Shown here piece by piece: positions 21,642-34,137 of a stretch of 64,000 nucleotides of DNA (position 1 is the stretch's first letter; each line of letters opens with the position of its first letter). The DNA lies in NCBI GenBank assembly GCA_022747635.1, contig JAKTNV010000622.1, positions 1 to 64,000 on the forward strand. The letters are read 5' to 3'. Origin of the DNA: Hetaerina americana. Lineage: Eukaryota > Arthropoda > Insecta > Odonata > Calopterygidae. A program made the translations under genes and the position numbers. The notes beneath the pieces were generated by a model. That model made no database searches, was not told the DNA's origin, and worked only from the letters and a program-made list of their open reading frames with translations.

Positions 21642-23828
21642 TCACTCGACACAAATCAAATAAAAAAGTTTCCATGCTGTGTATTGTTGTTCATTTTCAT
21701 CAAATAAACAAAATAAAACCCAGAATAAATCATTAAAGACAAGAAATGAGCATAAAAGATGCCTCAGCGCAAGTGTTAGTGTTAGTAAAAGAGCCCAAAT
21801 TTCAAAAAATATTGCGAAAAACAAAAATCTTCCGTTATAGAGTGAATGTTTGAGGTGTATAGAAGGCATTTATTTCATTTTTAGAAATTTTAATATTTCA
21901 CATTTTTCCATAAAAGTGCCAATACCCCCCCCTTTGGGTTCTAGGGGAAATTCTCACTCGACACAAATCAAACAAAAATGTTTCCATGGTGTGTATTGTT
22001 GTTCATTTTCATCAAATAAACAAAATAAAACCCAGAATAAATCATTAAAGACAAGAAATGAGCATAAAAGATGCCTCAGCGCAAGTGTTTATGTTAGTAA
22101 AAGAGCCCAAATTTCAAAAAATATTGCTAAAAACCACAATCTTCCATTATAGAGTGAATGTTTGAGGTGTATAGAAGGTATTTATTTCATTTTAGAAATT
22201 TTAATTTTTCACATTTTTCCATGAAAAGTGCCGATCCCCCCCCTTTGGGTTCTAGGTGAAATTCTCACTCTACAAAAATAATACAAAAATGTTTCCATGC
22301 TGTGTATTGTTGTTCCTTTTCATCAAATAAACAAAATAAAACCCAGAATAAATCATTAACGACAAGAAATGAGCATATAAGATGCCTCAGCGCAAGTGCT
22401 AATGTTAGTAAAAGAGCCCAAATTTCAAAAAATATTGCGAAAAACAACAATCTTCCATTATAGAGTGAATGTTTGAGGTGTATAGAAGGCATTTTTTTCA
22501 TTTTTGAAAATTTTAATTTTTCACATTTTTCCATGAAAAGTGCCAATACCCCCCCTTTGGGTTCTAGGTGAAATTCTCACTCGACACAAATCAAACAAAA
22601 ATGTTTCCATGGTGTGTATTGTTGTTCCTTTTCATCAAATAAACAAAATAAAACCCAGAATAAATCATTAACGACAAGAAATGAGCATATAAGATGCCTC
22701 AGCGCAAGTGTTAATGTTAGTAAAAGAGCCCAAATTTCAAAAAATATTGCGAAAAACAACAATCTTATATTATAGAGTGAATGTTTGAGGTGTATAGAAG
22801 GCATTTATTTCATTTTTAGAAATTTTAATTTTCACATTTTTCCACGAAAAAGGCCAATACCCCCCCCCCTTTGGGTTCTAGGTGAAATTCTCACTCAACA
22901 CAAATCAAACAAAAATGTTTCCATGGTGTGTATTGTTGTTCATTTTCATCAAATAAACAAAATAAAACCAGAATAAATCATTAAAAACAAGAAATGAGCA
23001 TAAAAGATGCCTCAGCGCAAGTGTTAATGTTAGTAAAAGAGCCCAAATTTCAAAAAAATATTGCGAAAAACCACAATCTTCCATTATAGAGTGAATGTTT
23101 GAGGTGTATAGAAGGCATTTATTTCATTTTTAGAAATTTTAATTTTTCACATTTTTCCATGAAAAGTGCCAATACCCCCCCTTTGGGTTCTAGGTGAAAT
23201 TCTCACTCGACACAAATCAAACAAAAATGTTTCCATGGTGTGTATTGTTGTTCCTTTTCATCAAATAAACAAAATAAAACCCAGAATAAATCATTAACGA
23301 CAAGAAATGAGCATATAAGATGCCTCAGCGCAAGTGTTAATGTTAGTAAAAGAGCCCAAATTTCAAAAAATATTGCGAAAAACAACAATCTTACATTATA
23401 GAGTGAATGTTTGAGGTGTATAGAAGGCATTTATTTCATTTGTAGAAATTTTAATTTTTCACATTTTTCCACGAAAAAGGCCAATACCCCCCCCTTTGGG
23501 TTCTAGGTGAAATTCTCATTCAACACAAATCAAACAAAAATGTTTCCATGGTGTGTATTGTTGTTCATTTTCATCAAATAAACAAAATAAAACCCAGAAT
23601 AAATCATTAAAAACAAGAAATGAGCATAAAAGATGCCTCAGCGCAAGTGTTAATGTTAGTAAAAGAGCCCAAATTTAAAACTAATATTGCGAAAAACCAC
23701 AATCTTCCATTATAGAGTGAATGTTTGAGGTGTATAGAAGGCATTTATTTCATTTTTAGAAATTTAATTTTTCTCATTTTTCCATGAAAAGTGCATTTAC
23801 CCCCCCCTTTGGGTTCTAGGTGAAATTC
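21642..23828 (+). repeat. Higher-order unit F-T-A-H-M-H-M' (7 monomers, 2187 bp), copy 2
   Basis: Tandem copy of the preceding unit, offset 2187-2191 bp. 'aatcttatatt' (22761), 'aatcttacatt' (23388) and 'tttaaaactaatattgcg' (23676) are shared. Private changes include a single-base loss giving 'aaaaccagaat' (22966) and 'gccgatcccc' before the A monomer (22231), so it is older than the 2185-bp pair near the left end. Confidence 0.92.
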
Positions 23829-24452
23829 TCACTCGACACAAATCAAACAAAAATGTTTCCATGCTGTGTATTGTTGTTCATTTTCATCAAATAAACAAAA
23901 TAAAACCCAGAATAAATCATTAAAGACAAGAAATGAGCATAAAAGATGCCTCAGCGCAAGTGTTAGTGTTAGTAAAAGAGCCCAAATTTCAAAAAATATT
24001 GCGAAAAACAAAAATCTTCCGTTATAGAGTGAATGTTTGAGGTGTATAGAAGGCATTTATTTCATTTTAGAAATTTTAATATTTCACATTTTTCCATAAA
24101 AGTGCCAATACCCCCCCCTTTGGGTTCTAGGTGAAATTCTCACTCGACACAAATCAAACAAAAATGTTTCCATGGTGTGTATTGTTGTTCCTTTTCATCA
24201 AATAAACAAAATAAAACCCAGAATAAATCATTAACGACAAGAAATGAGCATATAAGATGCCTCAGCGCAAATGTTAATGTTAGTAAAAGAGCCCAAATTT
24301 CAAAAAAAATTGCGAAAAACAACAATCTTCCATTATAGAGTGAATGGTTGAGGTGTATAGAAGGCATTTATTTCATTTTTAAAAATTTTAATTTTTCACA
24401 TTTTTCCACGAAAAAGGCCAATACCCCCCCCTTTGGGTTCTAGGTGAAATTC
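23829..24452 (+). repeat. F monomer followed by an H monomer with a T-type left flank
   Basis: After the F monomer (23829) the left flank 'aatatttcac...ccataaaagtgcc', normally that of T, runs into an H monomer (24140). T and A are skipped. This looks like a deletion or exchange inside the F-T-A-H unit. From about 24.3 kb ('gaatggttgag') the sequence belongs to the 31-monomer super-repeat. Confidence 0.8.
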
Positions 24453-26950
24453 TCACTCAACACAAATCAAAAAAAAATGTTTCCATGGTGTGTATTGTTG
24501 TTAATTTTCATCCAATAATCAAAATAAAACCCAGAATAAATCATTAAAGACAAGAAATGAGCCTAAAAGATGCCTCAGCGCAAATGTTAATGTTAGTAAA
24601 AGAGCCCAAATTTCAAAAAATATTGCGAAAAACAACAATCTTCCATTATAGAGTGAATGTTTGAGGTGTATAGAAGGCATTTATTTCATTTTTAGAAATT
24701 TTAATTTTTCACATTTTTCCATGAAAATGCCAATACCCCCCCCTTTGGGTTCTAGGTGAAATTCTCACTCGACACAAATCAAACAAAAATGTTTCCATGG
24801 CGTGTATTGTTGTTGATTTTCATCAAATAAACCAAATAAAACCCAGAATAAATCATTAAAGACAAGAAATGAGCATAAAAGATGCCTCAGCGCAAGTGTT
24901 AATGTTAGTAAAAGAGCCCAAATTTCAAAAATATTGCGAAAAACAACAATCTTCCATTATAGAGTGAATGTTTGAGGTGTATAGAAGGCATTTATTTCAT
25001 TTTTAGAAATTTTAATTTTTCACATTTTTCCATGAAAAGTGCCAATACCCCTCCCTTTGGGTTCTAGGTGAAATTCTCACTCGACACAATTCAAACAAAA
25101 ATGTTTCCATGCTGTGTATTGTTGTTCATTTTCATCAAATAAACAAAATAAAACCCAGAATAAATCATTAAAGACAAGAAATGAGCATAAAAGATGCCTC
25201 AGCGCAAGTGTTAGTGTTAGTAAAAGAGCCCAAATTTCAAAAAATATTGCGAAAAACAAAAATCTTCCGTTATAGAGTGAATGTTTGAGGTGTATAGAAG
25301 GCATTTATTTCATTTTTAGAAATTTTAATATTTCACATTTTTCCATAAAAGTGCCAATACCCCCCCCTTTGGGTTCTAGGTGAAATTCTCACTCGACACA
25401 AATCAAACAAAAATGTTTCCATGGTGTGTATTGTTGTTCATTTTCATCAAATAAACAAAATAAAACCCAGAATAAATCATTAAAGACAAGAAATGAGCAT
25501 AAAAGATGCCTCAGCGCAAGTGTTTATGTTAGTAAAAGAGCCCAAATTTCAAAAATATTGCTAAAAACCACAATCTTCCATTATAGAGTGAATGTTTGAG
25601 GTGTATAGAAGGTATTTATTTCATTTTTAGAAATTTTAATTTTTCACATTTTTCCATGAAAAGTGCCGATCCCCCCCCCTTTGGGTTCTAGGTGAAATTC
25701 TCACTCTAAAAAAATAATACAAAAATGTTTCCATGCTGTGTATTGTTGTTCCTTTTCATCAAATAAACAAAATAAAACCCAGAATAAATCATTAACGACA
25801 AGAAATGAGCATATAAGATGCCTCAGCGCAAGTGTTAATGTTAGTAAAAGAGCCCAAATTTCAAAAAATATTGCGAAAAACAACAATCTTCCATTATAGA
25901 GTGAATGTTTGAGGTGTATAGAAGGCATTTTTTCATTTTTGAAAATTTTAATTTTTCACATTTTTCCATGAAAAGTGCCAATACCCCCCCCTTTGGGTTC
26001 TAGGTGAAATTCTCACTCGACACAAATCAAACAAAAATGTTTCCATGGTGTGTATTGTTGTTCCTTTTCATCAAATAAACAAAATAAAACCCAGAATAAA
26101 TCATTAACGACAAGAAATGAGCATATAAGATGCCTCAGCGCAAGTGTTAATGTTAGTAAAAGAGCCCAAATTTCAAAAAATATTGCGAAAAACAACAATC
26201 TTCCATTATAGAGTGAATGTTTGAGGTGTATAGAAGGCATTTTTTTCATTTTTGAAAATTTTAATTTTTCACATTTTTCCATGAAAAGTGCCAATACCCC
26301 CCCCTTTGGGTTCTAGGTGAAATTCTCACTCGACACAAATCAAACAAAAATGTTTCCATGGTGTGTATTGTTGTTCATTTTCATCAAATAAACAAAATTA
26401 AACCCAGAATAAATCATTAAAGACAAGAAATGAGCATAAAAGATGCCTCAGCGCAAATGTTAATGTTAGTAAAAGAGCCCAAATTTCAAAAAATATTGCG
26501 AAAAACAACAATCTTCCATTATAGAGTGAATGTTTGAGGTGTATAGCAGGTATTTATTTCATTTTTAGAAATTTTAATTTTTCTCATTTTTCCATGAAAA
26601 GTGCCAATACCCCCCCTTTGGGTTCTAGGTGAAATTCTCACTCTACAAAAATAATACAAAAATGTTTCCATGCTGTGTATTGTTGTTCCTTTTCATCAAA
26701 TAAACAAAATAAAACCCAGAATAAATCATTAACGACAAGAAATGAGAATATAAGATGCCTCAGCGCAAATGTTAATGTTAGTAAAAGAGCCCAAATTTCA
26801 AAAAATATTGCGAAAAACAACAATCTTCCATTATAGAGTGAATGGTTGAGGTGTATAGAAGGCATTTATTTCATTTTTAAAAATTTTAATTTTTCACATT
26901 TTTCCACGAAAAAGGCCAATACCCCCCCCTTTGGGTTCTAGGTGAAATTC
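24453..26950 (+). repeat. 8-monomer sub-block L-E-F-T-A-H-C-A (2498 bp), copy 1
   Basis: It begins with an L monomer carrying 'catccaataatc' and ends at the next L monomer, which has 'catccaataaac' instead. It recurs intact at 34138-36638. Its last five monomers also recur at 32573-34137. The E-like member has the rare 'gttgttgattttc' (24812), also seen at 34499 and 54480. Confidence 0.85.
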
Positions 26951-29134
26951 TCACTCAACACAAATCAAAAAAAAATGTTTCCATGGTGTGTATTGTTGTT
27001 CATTTTCATCCAATAAACAAAATAAAACCAGAATAAATCATTAAAGACAAGAAATGAGCCTAAAAGATGCCTCAGCGCAAATGTTAATGTTAGTAAAAGA
27101 GCCCAAATTTCAAAAAATATTGCGAAAAACAACAATCTTCCATTATAGAGTGAATGTTTGAGGTGTATAGAAGGCATTTATTTCATTTTAGAAATTTTAA
27201 TTTTTCACATTTTTCCATGAAAAGTGCCAATACCCCTCCCTTTGGGTTCTAGGTGAAATTCTCACTCGACACAATTCAAACAAAAATGTTTCCATGCTGT
27301 GTATTGTTGTTCATTTTCATCAAATAAACAAAATAAAACCCAGAATAAATCATTAAAGACAAGAAATGAGCCTAAAAGATGCCTCAGTACAAATGTTAAT
27401 GTTAGTAAAAGAGCCCAAATTTCAAAAAATATGCGAAAAACAACAATCTTCCATTATAGAGTTAATGTTTGAGGGGTATAGAAGGCATTTATTTCATTTT
27501 TAGAAATTTTAATTTTTCACATTTTTCCGTGAAAAGTGCCAATACCCCCCCCTTTGGGTTCTAGGTGAAATTCTCACTCGACACAAATCAAACAAAAATG
27601 TTTCCATGGCGTGTATTGTTGTTCATTTTCATCAAATAAACAAAATAAAACCCAGAATAAATCATTAAAGACAAGAAATGAGCATAAACGATGCCTCAGC
27701 GCAAGTGTTAATGTTAGTAAAAGAGCCCAAATTTCAAAAAAATATTGCGAAAAACCACAATCTTCCATTATAGAGTGAATGTTTGAGGTGTATAGAAGGC
27801 ATTTATTTCATTTTTAGAAATTTTAATTTTTCACATTTTTCTACGAAAAAGGCCAATACCCCCCCCTTTGGGTTCTAGGTGAAATTCTCACTCCACACAA
27901 ATCAAACAAAAATGTTTCCATGGTGTGTATTGTTGTTCATTTTCATCAAATTAACAAAATAAAACCCAGAATAAATCATTAAAGACAAGAAATGAGCCTA
28001 AAAGATGCCTCAGCGCAAATGTTAATGTTAGTAAAAGAGCCCAAATTTCAAAAAATATTGCGAAAAACAACAATCTTCCATTATAGAGTGAATGTTTGAG
28101 GTGTATAGAAGGCATTTTTTTAATTTTTAGAAATTTTAATTTTTCACATTTTTCCGTGAAAAGTGCCAATACCCCCCGTTTGGGTTCTAGGTGAAATTCT
28201 CACTCGACACAAATCAAACAAAAATGTTTCCATGGTGTGTATTGTTCATTTTCATCAAATAAACAAAATAAAACCCAGAATAAATCATTAAAGGCAAGAA
28301 ATGAGCCTAAAAGATGCCTCAGCGCAAAAGTTAATGTTAGTAAAAGAGCCCAAATTTCGAAAAATATTGCGAAAAAATTAAATCTTCCATTATAGAGTGA
28401 ATGTTTGAGGTGTATAGAAGGCATTTTTTTAATTTTTAGAAATTTTAATTTTTCACATTTTTCCGTGAAAAGTGCCAATACCCCCCCCTTTGGGTTCTAG
28501 GTGAAATTCTCACTCGACACAAATCAAACAAAAATGTTTCCATGGTGTGTATTGTTGTTCATTTTCATCAAATAAAAAAAATAAAACCCAGAATAAATCA
28601 TTAAAGACAAGAAATGAGCATAAAAGATGCCTCAGCGCAAGTGTTAGTGTTAGTAAAAGAGCCCAAATTTCAAAAAATATTGCGAAAAACAAAAATCTTC
28701 CGTTATAGAGTGAATGTTTGAGGTGTATAGAAGGCATTTATTTCATTTTTAGAAATTTTAATATTTCACATTTTTCCATAAAAGTGCCAATACCCCCCCC
28801 TTTGGGTTCTAGGTGAAATTCTCACTCGACACAAATCAAACAAAAATGTTTCCATGGTGTGAATTTTTGTTCATTTTCATCAATTAAACAAAATAAAACC
28901 CAGAATAAATCATTAAAGACAAGAAATGAGCATAAAAGACGCCTCAGCGCAAGTGTTAATGTTAGTAAAAGAGCCCAAATTTCAAAAAAATATTGCGAAA
29001 AACCACAATCTTCCATTATAGAGTGAATGTTTTAGGTGTATAGAAGGCATTTTTTTAATTTTTAGAAATTTTAATTTTTCACATTTTTCCGTGAAAAGTG
29101 CCAATACCCCCCCTTTGGGTTCTAGGTGAAATTC

Positions 29135-29761
29135 TCACTCGACAAAAATCAAACAAAAATGTTTCCATGGTGAATTGTTGTTCATTTTCATCAAATAAAC
29201 AAAATAAAACCCAGAATAAATCATTAAAGACAATAAATGAGCCTAAAAGATGCCTCAGCGCAAATTTTAATGTTAGTAAAAGAGCCTAAATTTCAAAAAA
29301 TATTGCGAAAAACAACAATCTTCCATTATAGAGTGAATGTTTGAGGTGTATAGAAGGCATTTATTTCATTTTTAGAAATTTTAATTTTTCACATTTTTCC
29401 ACGAAAAAGGCCAATACCCCCCCCCTTTGGGTTCTAGGTGAAATTCTCACTCAACACAGATCAAACTAAAATGTTTCCATGGTGTGTATTGTTGTTCATT
29501 TTCATCAAATAAACAAAATAAAACCCAGAATAAATCATTAAAGACAAGAAATGAGCATAAAAGATGCCTCAGCGCAAATGTTAATGTTAGTAAAAGAGCC
29601 CAAATTTCAAAAAAAAATTGCGAAAAACCACAATCTTCCATTATAGAGTGAATGTTTTAGGTGTATAGAAGGCATTTTTTTAATTTTTAGAAATTTTAAT
29701 TTTTCACATTTTTCCGTGAAAAGTGCCAATTCCCCCCCCCTTTGGGTTCTAGGTGAAATTC
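29135..29761 (+). repeat. Linked dimer N-S inside super-repeat copy 1
   Basis: N has a 3-bp loss giving 'catggtgaattg' (29166). Its counterpart at 38502 lacks this loss, because there the left part of N was replaced by W sequence. Confidence 0.88.
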
Positions 29762-30073
29762 TCACTCGACACAAATCAAAAAAAAATGTTTCCATGGTGT
29801 GTATTGTTGTTCATTTTCATCAAATAAAAAAAATAAAACCCAGAATAAATCATTAAAGACAAGAAATGAGCATAAAAGATGCCTCAGCGCAAGTGTTAAT
29901 GTTAGTAAAAGAGCCCAAATTTCAAAAAATATTGCGAAAAACCACAATCTTCCATTATACAGTGAATGTTTGAGGTGTATAGAAGGTATTTATTTCATTT
30001 TTAGAAATTTTAATTTTTCACATTTTTCCATGAAAAGTGCCAATACCCCCCCTTTGGGTTCTAGGTGAAATTC

Positions 30074-32261
30074 TCACTCTACAAAAATAATACAAAAATG
30101 TTTCCATGCTGTGTATTGTTGTTCCTTTTCATCAAATAAACAAAATAAAACCCAGAATAAATCATTAACGACAAGAAATGAGCATATAAGATGCCTCAGC
30201 GCAAGTGTTAATGTTAGTAAAAGAGCCCAAATTTCAAAAAATATTGCGAAAAACAACAATCTTCCATTATAGAGTGAATGTTTGAGGTGTATAGAAGGCA
30301 TTTATTTCATTTTTAGAAATTTTAATTTTTCACATTTTTCCATGAAAAGTGCCAATACCCCCTTTGGGTTCTAGGTGAAATTCTCACTCGACACAATTCA
30401 AACAAAAATGTTTCCATGGTGTGTATTGTTGTTCATTTTCATCAAATAAACAAAATAAAACCCAGAATAAATCATTAAAGACAAGAAATGAGCATAAAAG
30501 ATGCCTCAGCGCAAGTGTTAATGTTAGTAAAAGAGCCCAAATTTCAAAAAAATATTGCGAAAAAACCACAATCTTCCATTATAGAGTGAATGTTTGAGGT
30601 GTATAGAAGGAATTTTTTTAATTTTTAGAAATTTTAATTTTTCACATTTTTCCGTGAAAAGTGCCAATACCCCCCCCTTTGGGTTCTAGGTGAAATTCTC
30701 ACTCGACACAAATCAAACAAAAATGTTTCCATGGTGTGTATTGTTGTTCATTTTCATCAAATAAACAAAATAAAACCCAGAATAAATCATTAAAGACAAT
30801 AAATGAGCCTAAAAGATGCCTCAGCGCAAATTTTAATGTTATTAAAAGAGCCTAAATTTCAAAAAATATTGCGAAAAACAACAATCTTCCATTATAGAGT
30901 GAATGTTTGAGGTGTATAGAAGGCATTTATTTCATTTTTAGAAATTTTAATTTTTCACATTTTTCCACGAAAAAGGCCAATACCCCCCCCTTTGGGTTCT
31001 AGGTGAAATTCTCACTCAACACAGATCAAACTAAAATGTTTCCATGGTGTGTATTGTTGTTCATTTTCATCAAATAAACAAAATAAACAGAATAAATCAT
31101 TAAAGACAAGAAATGAGCATAAAAGATGCCTCAGCGCAAATGTTAATGTTAGTAAAAGAGCCCAAATTTCAAAAAAAAATTGCGAAAAACCACAATCTTC
31201 CATTATAGAGTGAATGTTTTAGGTGTATAGAAGGCATTTTTTTAATTTTTAGAAATTTTAATTTTTCACATTTTTCCGTGAAAAGTGCCAATACCCCCCC
31301 CTTTGGGTTCTAGGTGAAATTCTCACTCGACACAAATCAAACAAAAATGTTTCCATGGTGTGTATTGTTGTTCATTTTCATCAAATAAACAAAATAAAAC
31401 CCAGAATAAATCATTAAAGACAAGAAATGAGCATAAAAGATGCCTCAGCGCAAGTGTTAATGTTAGTAAAAGAGCCCAAATTTCAAAAAAATATTGCGAA
31501 AAACCACAATCTTCCATTATATAGTGAATGTTTGAGGTGTATAGAAGGCATTTATTTCATTTTAGAAATTTTAATTTTTCTCATTTTTCCATGAAAAGTG
31601 CATTTACCCCCCCCCTTTGGGTTCTAGGTGAAATTCTCACTCGACACAAATCAAACAAAAATGTTTCCATGCTGTGTATTGTTGTTCATTTTCATCAAAT
31701 AAACAAAATAAAACCCAGAATAAATCATTAAAAACAAGAAATAAGCATAAAAGATGCCTCAGCGCAGGTGTTAGTGTTAGTAAAAGAGCCCAAATTTCAA
31801 AAAATATTGCGAAAAACAAAAATCTTCCGTTATAGAGTAAATGTTTGAGGTGTATAGAAGGCATTTATTTCATTTTTAGAAATTTTAATATTTCACATTT
31901 TTCCATAAAAGTGCCAATACCCCCCCCTTTGGGTTCTAGGTGAAATTCTCACTCTTCACAAATCAAACAAAAATGTTTCAATGGTGTGTATTGTTTCATC
32001 ATTTTCATCAAATAAACAAAATAAAACCCAGAATAAATCATTAAAGACAAGAAATGAGCATAAAAGATGCCTCAGCGCAAGTGTTAATGTTAGTATAAGA
32101 GCCCAAATTTCAAAAAATATTGCGAAAAACCACAATCTTCCATTATACAGTGAATGTTTGAGGTGTATAGAAGGTATTTATTTCATTTTTAGAAATTTTA
32201 ATTTTTCACATTTTTCCATGAAAAGTGCCAATACCCCCCCTTTGGGTTCTAGGTGAAATTC
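30074..32261 (+). repeat. 7-monomer cassette A-MV-N-S-M-F2-T2, copy 1 (2188 bp)
   Basis: Monomers start at 30074, 30384, 30699, 31012, 31323, 31637 and about 31949, and an A monomer follows. The MV monomer is entered through a short C5 tract (30358). The S monomer has 'aaataaacagaat', a 3-bp loss. The same order recurs at 39443 and 46615, and in shortened form at 60063. Confidence 0.92.
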
Positions 32262-32572
32262 TCACTCTACAAAAATAATACAAAAATGTTTCCATGCTGT
32301 GTATTGTTGTTCCTTTTCATCAAATAAACAAAATAAAACCCAGAATAAATCATTAACGACAAGAAATGAGCATATAAGATGCCTCAGCGCAAGTGTTAAT
32401 GTTAGTAAAAGAGCCCAAATTTCAAAAAATATTGCGAAAAACAACAATCTTCCATTATAGAGTGAATGTTTGAGGTGTATAGAAGGCATTTATTTCATTT
32501 TTAGAAATTTTAATATTTCACATTTTTCCATAAAAGTGCCAATACCCCCCCCTTTGGGTTCTAGGTGAAATT

Positions 32573-34137
32573 CTCACTCGACACAAATCAAACAAAAATG
32601 TTTCCATGGTGTGTATTGTTGTTCATTTTCATCAAATAAACAAAATAAAACCCAGAATAAATCATTAAAGACAAGAAATGAGCATAAAAGATGCCTCAGC
32701 GCAAGTGTTTATGTTAGTAAAAGAGCCCAAATTTCAAAAAATATTGCTAAAAACCACAATCTTCCATTATAGAGTGAATGTTTGAGGTGTATAGAAGGTA
32801 TTTATTTCATTTTTAGAAATTTTAATTTTTCACATTTTTCCATGAAAAGTGCCGATCCCCCCCCCTTTGGGTTCTAGGTGAAATTCTCACTCTAAAAAAA
32901 TAATACAAAAATGTTTCCATGCTGTGTATTGTTGTTCCTTTTCATCAAATAAACAAAATAAAACCCAGAATAAATCATTAACGACAAGAAATGAGCATAT
33001 AAGATGCCTCAGCGCAAGTGTTAATGTTAGTAAAAGAGCCCAAATTTCAAAAAATATTGCGAAAAACAACAATCTTCCATTATAGAGTGAATGTTTGAGG
33101 TGTATAGAAGGCATTTTTTTCATTTTTGAAAATTTTAATTTTTCACATTTTTCCATGAAAAGTGCCAATACCCCCCCCTTTGGGTTCTAGGTGAAATTCT
33201 CACTCGACACAAATCAAACAAAAATGTTTCCATGGTGTGTATTGTTGTTCCTTTTCATCAAATAAACAAAATAAAACCCAGAATAAATCATTAACGACAA
33301 GAAATGAGCATAAAAGATGCCTCAGCGCAAGTGTTAATGTTAGTAAAAGAGCCCAAATTTCAAAAAATATTGCGAAAAACAACAATCTTCCATTATAGAG
33401 TGAATGTTTGAGGTGTATAGAAGGCATTTTTTTCATTTTTGAAAATTTTAATTTTTCACATTTTTCCATGAAAAGTGCCAATACCCCCCCCTTTGGGTTC
33501 TAGGTGAAATTCTCACTCGACACAAATCAAACAAAAATGTTTCCATGGTGTGTATTGTTGTTCATTTTCATCAAATAAAAAAAATAAAACCCAGAATAAA
33601 TCATTAAAGACAAGAAATGAGCATAAAAGATGCCTCAGCGCAAATGTTAATGTTAGTAAAAGAGCCCAAATTTCAAAAAATATTGCGAAAAACAACAATC
33701 TTCCATTATAGAGTGAATGTTTGAGGTGTATAGCAGGTATTTATTTCATTTTTAGAAATTTTAATTTTTCACATTTTTCCATGAAAAGTGCCAATACCCC
33801 CCCTTTGGGTTCTAGGTGAAATTCTCACTCTACAAAAATAATACAAAAATGTTTCCATGCTGTGTATTGTTGTTCCTTTTCATCAAATAAACAAAATAAA
33901 ACCCAGAATAAATCATTAACGACAAGAAATGAGAATATAAGATGCCTCAGCGCAAATGTTAATGTTAGTAAAAGAGCCCAAATTTCAAAAAATATTGCGA
34001 AAAACAACAATCTTCCATTATAGAGTGAATGGTTGAGGTGTATAGAAGGCATTTATTTCATTTTTAAAAATTTTAATTTTTCACATTTTTCCACGAAAAA
34101 GGCCAATACCCCCCCCTTTGGGTTCTAGGTGAAATTC
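32573..34137 (+). repeat. T-A-H-C-A block joining the two super-repeat copies
   Basis: Five monomers that match 25388-26950 at an offset of about 7186-7187 bp, including 'gccgatcccc' (32852 against 25665) and 'tctaaaaaaataatac' in the A monomer. At the L monomer that follows, the match switches to the 9685-bp offset. An unequal exchange between T monomers could have created this join. Confidence 0.82.

Larger units (their letters stand above)
24453..34137 (+). repeat. 31-monomer super-repeat, copy 1 (~9.69 kb)
   Basis: Starting at an L monomer, 31 monomers run to the next equivalent L monomer at 34138 (9685 bp). Order: L, E-like ('gttgttgattttc'), F, T, A, H, C, A-subtype, L, D, M, L-like, G, F, W, N, S, M-like, A, MV, N, S, M, F2, T2, A, T, A, H, C, A-subtype. 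Private markers repeated in copy 2 include 'cagtacaaatg' (27385), 'aaacgatgcc' (27687), CCCCCCG before TTTGGG (28164), 'ccaattccccc' (29727), 'gttattaaaag' (30837), 'attatatagtg' (31517) and 'tagtataagag' (32091). Confidence 0.9.

Noticed and set aside
28155..28180. CENP-B box
   Set aside because: I looked for the core NTTCGNNNNANNCGGGN on both strands. The only CCCG seen (28164 and 37864) lacks the rest of the motif.
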